Both the position numbers and the translations under genes were made by a program. From Sphaerisporangium fuscum (lineage in GTDB: Bacteria > Actinomycetota > Actinomycetes > Streptosporangiales > Streptosporangiaceae), in contig NZ_JAHDTF010000026.1 in NCBI RefSeq assembly GCF_018531465.1, positions 115,115-179,114 on the forward strand: 64,000 nt of DNA, read 5' to 3'. Below the pieces are notes generated by a model. That model was given only the letters and a program-made list of their open reading frames with translations. It was not told the DNA's origin and ran no database searches. Below are positions 58,479-64,000 of the stretch, one piece after another. Within the stretch, counting starts at the first letter, position 1. Every line of letters starts with the position of its first letter.

Positions 58479-59428
58479 TGCTCCACACGGGTGGCCGCGC
58501 CGAAGCCGCGCCGTACTCCTCCGGCCTCCCGGCCGCCGGAGTACGGCCGGGGCCGCGGCGCTACCGCACGTGGGCGCTGGGGTACGCGTTCGTGGCGCCC
58601 ACGGTGGTGCTCACCGTGCTCTTCTCGCTGGTCCCGCTCGCCATGCTGCTGTGGCGCAGCCTGTACAGCGGCGGGGTGTTCGACACCTCCCCGGCCTTCG
58701 TGGGGCTCGACAACTACGGGCAGATGCTCGCCGAGGGAGGCGGGCACGCCCTCGGGGTCACCGCCGTCTACACCGCCGGGTTCATCCTGCTGACCATGGC
58801 GGCGGGGCTCGGCCTCGCGCTGCTGCTCAACTCGCGGGTGCCCGGCGCGGCCCGCCTGCGGGCGCCGTTCGTCATCCCCCTGGTCGTGCCCGTCGTCGCG
58901 ACCGCGCTGATCTGGGGGAACATGTTCGCGCCGCAGTTCGGCCTGGTCAACAGGCTGCTGCGCGCGGTCCATCTGCCCCAGGCCGATTTCCTGTCGTCGC
59001 CCGGCCTGGCGCTGCTCGCCGTGCTCACCTTCGGCGCCTGGCAGTTCTTCGGCCAGAACGTCATCCTGTACGTCGCCGCGCTGAAGTCCGTCCCCCGCGA
59101 CGTCCTGGACGCGGCGAGCGTCGACGGGGCCGGGGCCTGGCGCAGGTTCGCCCACGTCCAGTGGCCCATGATGCGCCGGCACACCCTGCTGATCTGGGTG
59201 GTGACCACGCTCACCGGCCTGCAGACGTTCACGCAGATCTACGTGCTCACCCAGGGCGGCCCCGACGGCGCGACCCAGACCGCGCTCTACTACGTCTACA
59301 ACGAGGGTTTCGTGCAGTTCGACACCGGCCGCGCGAACGCCATGGGGGTCGCGCTGTTCGTCCTGTCCCTGCTGATCACGATCACGCAGATCTGGCTGCT
59401 CGGGAGGGTGGACCGCCGTGCCCGCTAG
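58478..59428 (+). CDS. sugar ABC transporter permease (MalF-type)
   Basis: A 316-residue permease with six helices (ALGYAFVAPTVVLTVLFSLVPLAMLLWRSL first) and the EAA loop DAASVDGAGAWRRFAHVQWPMM. ATG 58478 shares a base with the binding-protein stop (TGATG), indicating coupled translation. The N-terminal 30 residues are a hydrophilic leader. It pairs with the permease encoded next, whose GTG start lies 11 bases inside this gene. Confidence 0.92.
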   Translation: MLHTGGRAEAAPYSSGLPAAGVRPGPRRYRTWALGYAFVAPTVVLTVLFSLVPLAMLLWRSLYSGGVFDTSPAFVGLDNYGQMLAEGGGHALGVTAVYTAGFILLTMAAGLGLALLLNSRVPGAARLRAPFVIPLVVPVVATALIWGNMFAPQFGLVNRLLRAVHLPQADFLSSPGLALLAVLTFGAWQFFGQNVILYVAALKSVPRDVLDAASVDGAGAWRRFAHVQWPMMRRHTLLIWVVTTLTGLQTFTQIYVLTQGGPDGATQTALYYVYNEGFVQFDTGRANAMGVALFVLSLLITITQIWLLGRVDRRAR

Positions 59429-60278
59429 CGTCGCCGCCCGCCGTACGGCCGCCCTGCCCGCCGGGCTGCTCGCCCGCCGCGCGGTGGTCTACCTGCTGCT
59501 CGCCCTCGCCGTGCTGATCGTGGCCTTCCCCCTGCTCTGGATGGCGATCAGCGCCCTGAAGACCGACGCCGAGATCATCAACCCGGCCGCGCCGCTGTGG
59601 CCCGAGCATCCCCAGTGGGACAACATCGGGCGGGCGCTGTCGCAGGCGCCGTTCGGCCGCTGGTACCTCAACACCGCGATCTTCGGCGTGGCCGCCACCG
59701 CCGGGCAGCTGGCCAGCGGGCTGCTCGCCGGGTACGCCTTCGCCATGCTCGACTTTCCGGGCAAGCGGGTGCTCTTCGTCGTCGCGCTCAGCGGGCTGAT
59801 GGTGCCGTTCAGCGCGATCATCGTCCCGGTGTCGCAGCTCCTGGGCGATCTCGGCTGGCTGAACACCTACCAGGGCCTGATCGTGCCGAACATCGCCTCC
59901 GCGCTCGGCGCGTTCCTGTTCCGCCAGTTCTTCCTCGGCACGCCGCGCGAGCTGGGGGAGGCCGCCCGCCTCGACGGGGCCTCGGAGCTGCGGGTGTTCT
60001 TCAACGTGTACGCGCCGCTCGCGCGGCCGGTGGTGGCCGCGCTCGCGATCATCCTGTTCCTGCAGAACTGGAACAACTTCCTGTTCCCGCTGATCGTGGT
60101 GAACACCACCGAGATGTCGGTGCTGTCGCAGGGCCTGTCGGTGTTCCAGAGCCAGTTCACCACGCAGTACAACCTGATCATGGCGGCGTCGCTCGTCACG
60201 ATCGTGCCGGTGCTGATCGTCGCCGTGGCGGCCCAGCGCCACATCATCGAGGGCATCACCCTCGGCGCCCTCGACTGA
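59418..60278 (+). CDS. sugar ABC transporter permease (MalG-type)
   Basis: A 286-residue permease starting at GTG 59418 inside the preceding gene. It has six hydrophobic helices and the EAA loop EAARLDGASELRVFFNVYAPLARPVV for contact with the ATPase, ending RHIIEGITLGALD as in the MalG family. It completes a binding protein plus two permeases set without ATPase, as in the NgcEFG-like operon at 39-43 kb; a shared MsiK-like ATPase is expected elsewhere. No glycosidase or regulator gene is attached. Confidence 0.92.
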   Translation: MPASVAARRTAALPAGLLARRAVVYLLLALAVLIVAFPLLWMAISALKTDAEIINPAAPLWPEHPQWDNIGRALSQAPFGRWYLNTAIFGVAATAGQLASGLLAGYAFAMLDFPGKRVLFVVALSGLMVPFSAIIVPVSQLLGDLGWLNTYQGLIVPNIASALGAFLFRQFFLGTPRELGEAARLDGASELRVFFNVYAPLARPVVAALAIILFLQNWNNFLFPLIVVNTTEMSVLSQGLSVFQSQFTTQYNLIMAASLVTIVPVLIVAVAAQRHIIEGITLGALD

Positions 60279-60348
60279 CGGACCGGTTCCCGCGCCCGGC
60301 CGGTTCGACGGGTCCCGATATCCTGCCTTCCAATATATGATGGAGCCC

Positions 60349-60687
60349 ATGGGTACGCGAACGATGACGGAGCCCGCGTTCCTCGTCCTCACCGCGCTTG
60401 TCGACGCCCCGCTACACGGCTACGGGATCGTGCAGGAGGTGGGGAAGCTGTCGGAGGGGCGGGTGGACCTGAAGATCGGCACGTTGTACGGCGTGCTGGA
60501 CCGCCTGGCCGCCGACGAACTGGTCGTCCTGGACCGTGAGGAGGTGGAGCAGGGGCGGCTGCGCCGCTACTACCGGCTCACCGAGTCCGGGGCGCGGGCG
60601 TTGGAGGCGGAGGCCGTGCGGTTGGCCGCGAACGTCGAGAGCGCGCGCCGACGGCTGCGCGCGCGGTATGCGGGAGGCATGGCGTGA
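60349..60687 (+). CDS. PadR-family transcriptional regulator
   Basis: A regulator of about 112 residues; the family N-terminus EPAFLVLTALVDAPLHGYGIVQEV is preceded by several possible ATGs (60337, 60349, 60364), and 60349 is a compromise, with GGAG only three bases upstream. The winged helix continues LKIGTLYGVLDRLAADELVVLDREEVEQGRLRRYYRLTESGARALEAEA. PadR proteins repress transporter or membrane-protein genes. The TGA overlaps the GTG start of the following membrane-protein gene (GTGA), so the two are coupled. Confidence 0.9.
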   Translation: MGTRTMTEPAFLVLTALVDAPLHGYGIVQEVGKLSEGRVDLKIGTLYGVLDRLAADELVVLDREEVEQGRLRRYYRLTESGARALEAEAVRLAANVESARRRLRARYAGGMA

Positions 60688-61724
60688 GTCTTCTGGAAGA
60701 CCGCTACAGGTACCTCCTGCGGATGCTGCCCGCCTCCTACCGGGCCGAACGCGAGGCGGAGATGGTGAGCGCGTTCCTGGAGGGCGCGGGCGATCTCCGC
60801 GACGAGGACAACCCCCGGCCGCGCTGGTCGGAGGTCGTCAGCATCGTCGGGCTGTCCGTCCGGGTCCGGCTCGGAGGCGTGGGCGCCGTCCCGCGGTTCT
60901 TTGCGTGGGGCGAGGCGGTCCGCCTGGTGGCCGTGCTGGCGTTGGCCTTCCACGCGACGATGAGCTGTGCCTGGCTCGCCGAGACGCTGAAGCGCGTCGT
61001 GATCCCGCTGTCCGGCGGCTACGAGGTCACGCTCGGAGCCCCCGGTTCGGCGCAGCGGTCGTGGGAGATGGCGTACGCGCTGAGCTGTCTCCTGTGGACG
61101 GTTGCGTTCGTCTTCCTCGTCCGCGGTGGCCTGCGCGCCGCCAAGCTGTCGGCGATGCTCGCTCTCGCGCTGTCCTGGGGGTCCGTCGTCCAGAGGGAGG
61201 CCGCGGCCGCGGATGTGCCGCTGATCCTGCAGACCCTTCTGTTCGGGGTGCCCGTCCTGGCGCTGTGGGCGGGATTCCACCGTGACGCGCCACGGCCGAG
61301 CCGCCCCTGGTGGATCGCCGCCGTGCCCGTCGCGGCCGGCGTCCTGCTCCACACCATCTTGGATGTGCTGGGATCGGCGTCGATGGCGCCGGTCGTAGCC
61401 TCCCGGGTATGGGCGTGGGTGTGGCCGTGGCTGGGCGAGTCGGGTCTGGCCTGCACGGCGCTTCTGGCGGCGGGCGTCGCCTGCGCCGGGACGCACCTGC
61501 GCGCTCCCGCCGGCCGGAGCCCCTCCCTGCCGCTGGCTCTGGCGATCCTGATCGTGCCCGTGACGCTCTGCCGGGCCTACGAGCTGACCTTCGATGTGAT
61601 CGATCCGATCGGTCGCACCATGGCGGCCGTGACCGCCGGGCAGGTCGTCGCCCTCCTGGTCTCCCTCCTGACGCTCGGCGTCCTGGCCGCCAGGAGGATG
61701 CCGGCCCTTACGCGCGCGACGTGA
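60684..61724 (+). CDS. PadR-linked multi-pass membrane protein
   Basis: A 346-residue protein beginning at GTG 60684 within the PadR stop. The N-terminal cytosolic part (LLEDRYRYLLRMLPASYRAEREAEMVSAFLEGAGD) is the motif typical of membrane proteins co-encoded with PadR regulators. About eight hydrophobic helices follow from residue 75. No catalytic motif is seen. Function is unknown; a role as the regulated membrane component or a stress-linked protein is inferred from the coupling alone. Confidence 0.85.
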   Translation: MSLLEDRYRYLLRMLPASYRAEREAEMVSAFLEGAGDLRDEDNPRPRWSEVVSIVGLSVRVRLGGVGAVPRFFAWGEAVRLVAVLALAFHATMSCAWLAETLKRVVIPLSGGYEVTLGAPGSAQRSWEMAYALSCLLWTVAFVFLVRGGLRAAKLSAMLALALSWGSVVQREAAAADVPLILQTLLFGVPVLALWAGFHRDAPRPSRPWWIAAVPVAAGVLLHTILDVLGSASMAPVVASRVWAWVWPWLGESGLACTALLAAGVACAGTHLRAPAGRSPSLPLALAILIVPVTLCRAYELTFDVIDPIGRTMAAVTAGQVVALLVSLLTLGVLAARRMPALTRAT

Positions 61725-61786
61725 AGCCACGGGCCGGCCCGCTCCCGGCGGCGGGGGAGCGGGCCGGCCCGCCGTGAGGGAGAGCC

Positions 61787-62644
<858 letters not shown>

Positions 62645-62683
62645 TTCCAACTCCTGTGCTCGAGGACCTGCGGTCAGAGTAGT

Positions 62684-62717
62684 ACTAACTTTTAGAAAGT
62701 GACAACTTCTAGTTAGT
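62684..62717. promoter_or_regulatory. HxlR-type operator between divergent genes
   Basis: ACTAACT (62684-62690) and AGTTAGT (62711-62717) are perfect inverted arms, with inner AGAAAGT / ACTTCT nearly complementary, giving a dyad of about 34 bases in the AT-rich gap between the QorB-like gene and the HxlR gene. This is the likely repressor site for both promoters. Confidence 0.65.
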
Positions 62718-62760
62718 GCAAGCCCAAGCGCCGTAGGGGTCGAGGAGTAAGCTTGGGGGC

Positions 62761-63168
62761 ATGGAGGATCAGGCCACGCTCGCCCGGGATGAGCACGGGG
62801 AGATCATTTTCGACGTCTTCGCACGTGGATGCCCCTCGCGGGACACCATGGAGCACATCACCGGCCGCTGGGGCGTGCTCGCCCTGCTCGCGCTCAGCGA
62901 GGGCACCTACCGCTTCAACGCGTTGCGCCGCCGCGTCGACGGGGTGAGCGAGAAGATGCTGGCGCAGACCCTCCAGGCCCTCGAACGCGACGGCCTGATC
63001 CACCGCGAGGCCCAGCACACCATTCCGCCCAAGGTCGAGTACAGCCTCACGCCCCTGGGACGGGAGGCGTCCCGCCGCCTCCTCGGCCTGGTCGAGTGGC
63101 TGGAAGGCGAGATGCCGCGGGTCATCGAGGCCCGCGACCGCTACGACCAGGCCAGGAACCCCACCTGA
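62761..63168 (+). CDS. HxlR-family transcriptional regulator
   Basis: A 135-residue winged-helix regulator. The HxlR signature is clear: CPSRDTMEHITGRWGVLALLALSEGTYRFNALRRRVDGVSEKMLAQTLQALERDGLIHREAQHTIPPKVEYSLTPLGREA. Cys24 sits where redox- or quinone-sensing HxlR proteins (YodB/QorR type) carry their reactive cysteine. With the divergent QorB-like reductase and the dyad between, it is probably a quinone- or diamide-responsive repressor; the cysteine chemistry is inferred from related proteins. Confidence 0.93.
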   Translation: MEDQATLARDEHGEIIFDVFARGCPSRDTMEHITGRWGVLALLALSEGTYRFNALRRRVDGVSEKMLAQTLQALERDGLIHREAQHTIPPKVEYSLTPLGREASRRLLGLVEWLEGEMPRVIEARDRYDQARNPT

Positions 63169-63180
63169 GCCCCGCCCGGG

Positions 63181-64000
63181 TCAGCCGGTGAAGGCGGGGT
63201 TGTACGCCGCCACCGCCACGCGCCGGGCGGCTCCGGTGCCGTCGGCCGGGACCGACCACAGGTCGTCGCCGAAGTCGCCCGCCAGGCCGTAGACCACGGT
63301 CCCGTCACCAGCCCAGACGACCTGGTCGTCCACGCTGCGGCGCTCGGCCAGCGGCGTCTCCTTCATCGTGCGCAGGTCCAGCGCGTACAGCCGCCACGGC
63401 TCGTCCGGATCGAGGCCGGCCAGGCGTTTCTTGAACACCAGGCGCGTCCCGTCGGGCGACAGCGACGGGCATTCGACGTTGGGGCGCACCGTGGTCACCG
63501 TGCGCGAGGCGATGTCGCCGTGGACGAGATAGGTTCGCCCCCCGGTCGCCAGCGTCGCGTAGAAGTGACCGTCGTCGGCGAAGGTGACACCCCAGAAGTT
63601 GACATCGGCGGCGCGGTAGGGACGGCCGTCCTTCACGATCGCGTACGTCTCCAGGCTCTCGGTCAGCGTCCACGTCCTGGTGTCGACGATGGAGGTCCGG
63701 GTGGAGAAGGAGCTTCCCGCGTAGGAGTCGCCGCCCACGAACACCGTCCACGCGGCCAGGCGGCCGGACGGCGAGACCCGGGTGCGGGAGGGGATGCCCG
63801 CCACCGGGTAGTCGCGCATTACCCGCAGCCGGGAGTCCAGGACCGAGGCGGAGTAGCTCTCTCCCACACCGCCCTCGGCCCTGCGCAGGCACACCCCCGT
63901 GCCCGCGGCGGCGTGAAAGCGCAGGCAGCGCAGCGGCGCGGCGGTCCGCGCCCCGCCGGGGTCGGCGGCGGCGACGGAGACGAGCTCGTCCCGGTGCGGC
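63181..64000 (-). CDS. TolB-like beta-propeller protein, C-terminal part (runs off window edge)
   Basis: The 3' part of a gene (272 codons visible) entering from beyond base 64000. Repeated WD40/TolB-type propeller blades can be seen: SRTRVSPSGRLAAWTVFVGGDSYAG, VNFWGVTFADDGHFYATLATGG, VECPSLSPDGTRLVFKKR, RLYALDLRTMKETPLAERRSVDDQVVWAGDGTVVYGL and DDLWSVPADGTG. No signal peptide can be judged because the start is missing. Such proteins are often secreted or periplasm-facing and annotated as TolB-like. It is convergent with the HxlR gene. Confidence 0.75.
   Translation of the reverse strand, partial: PHRDELVSVAAADPGGARTAAPLRCLRFHAAAGTGVCLRRAEGGVGESYSASVLDSRLRVMRDYPVAGIPSRTRVSPSGRLAAWTVFVGGDSYAGSSFSTRTSIVDTRTWTLTESLETYAIVKDGRPYRAADVNFWGVTFADDGHFYATLATGGRTYLVHGDIASRTVTTVRPNVECPSLSPDGTRLVFKKRLAGLDPDEPWRLYALDLRTMKETPLAERRSVDDQVVWAGDGTVVYGLAGDFGDDLWSVPADGTGAARRVAVAAYNPAFTG

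Overview
The window is very GC-rich DNA, apart from a few AT-richer promoter and island stretches, with a strong G/C third-position bias, frequent GTG/TTG starts and many ATGA/GTGA gene overlaps. Together with a WhiB-type regulator, an SPW-repeat protein, a Methyltransf_19-type methyltransferase, an NgcEFG-type sugar transporter and many TetR/MarR/PadR/HxlR regulators, this points to the chromosome of a filamentous actinomycete, probably of the Streptosporangiales/Streptomycetales type. Genus cannot be fixed from the sequence. I saw no rRNA, tRNA, CRISPR array or intact insertion sequence.

Region by region. 1-4.2 kb: a divergent LysR gene next to a catabolic operon (TIM-barrel isomerase, SDR dehydrogenase, alpha/beta hydrolase, MFS transporter running off the edge), with a perfect T-N11-A LysR box between them. 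4.2-6.9 kb: MFS exporter and nitroreductase opposite a MarR regulator. 6.9-7.6 kb: frameshifted remnants of a LysR gene and an FAD monooxygenase. 7.7-17 kb: a TetR/NAD-reductase pair with a clear promoter-operator, an SDR, a DEDDh exonuclease, two Asp-box propeller proteins and a Tat-exported FAD oxidoreductase. 17-18.2 kb: SPW protein and TetR regulator under a perfect 18-bp operator.

18.8-29.1 kb is the accessory heart of the window. It holds three genes of a Wadjet-type SMC anti-plasmid system (jetA kleisin, jetB KITE, jetC SMC ATPase; the TIGR02677/02678/02680 set) translationally coupled to each other. The operon ends at a strong hairpin just after jetC, and the fourth gene, the Toprim-like nuclease jetD, is absent. 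Next come a 114-bp tandem duplication, an opposite-strand gene for a predicted zinc deaminase and a decayed tyrosine recombinase full of short tandem repeats. Repeat expansion also affects the ends or insertions of jetA, jetC and the neighbouring HPP gene.

29.1-37.1 kb (minus strand): a complete respiratory nitrate reductase operon narGHJI followed by an HPP-family membrane protein, which could handle nitrate or nitrite. 37.5-39.2 kb: MarR, WhiB and a small helical protein. 39.2-44.4 kb: a GlcNAc/chitobiose-type uptake operon (RpiR regulator, SIS-domain protein, NgcE-like binding protein, two permeases) with a stem-loop and a 23-codon ORF between binding protein and permease. 44.5-50.7 kb: ArsR/Old Yellow Enzyme pair, cupin, methyltransferase, DUF2087 regulator, NCS1 permease, DUF72 protein. 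50.7-57 kb: type II NADH dehydrogenase-like protein, acyl-CoA ligase, and a NarL-type two-component system. 57-60.3 kb: a second sugar ABC transporter. 60.3-64 kb: PadR with a membrane protein, a QorB-like reductase opposite HxlR, and a partial beta-propeller gene.

Functionally the core is a soil-type metabolism (sugar uptake, redox detoxification under local repressors, nitrate respiration). Between the TetR gene and the nar operon lies a repeat-rich, partly decayed defence/mobile island.
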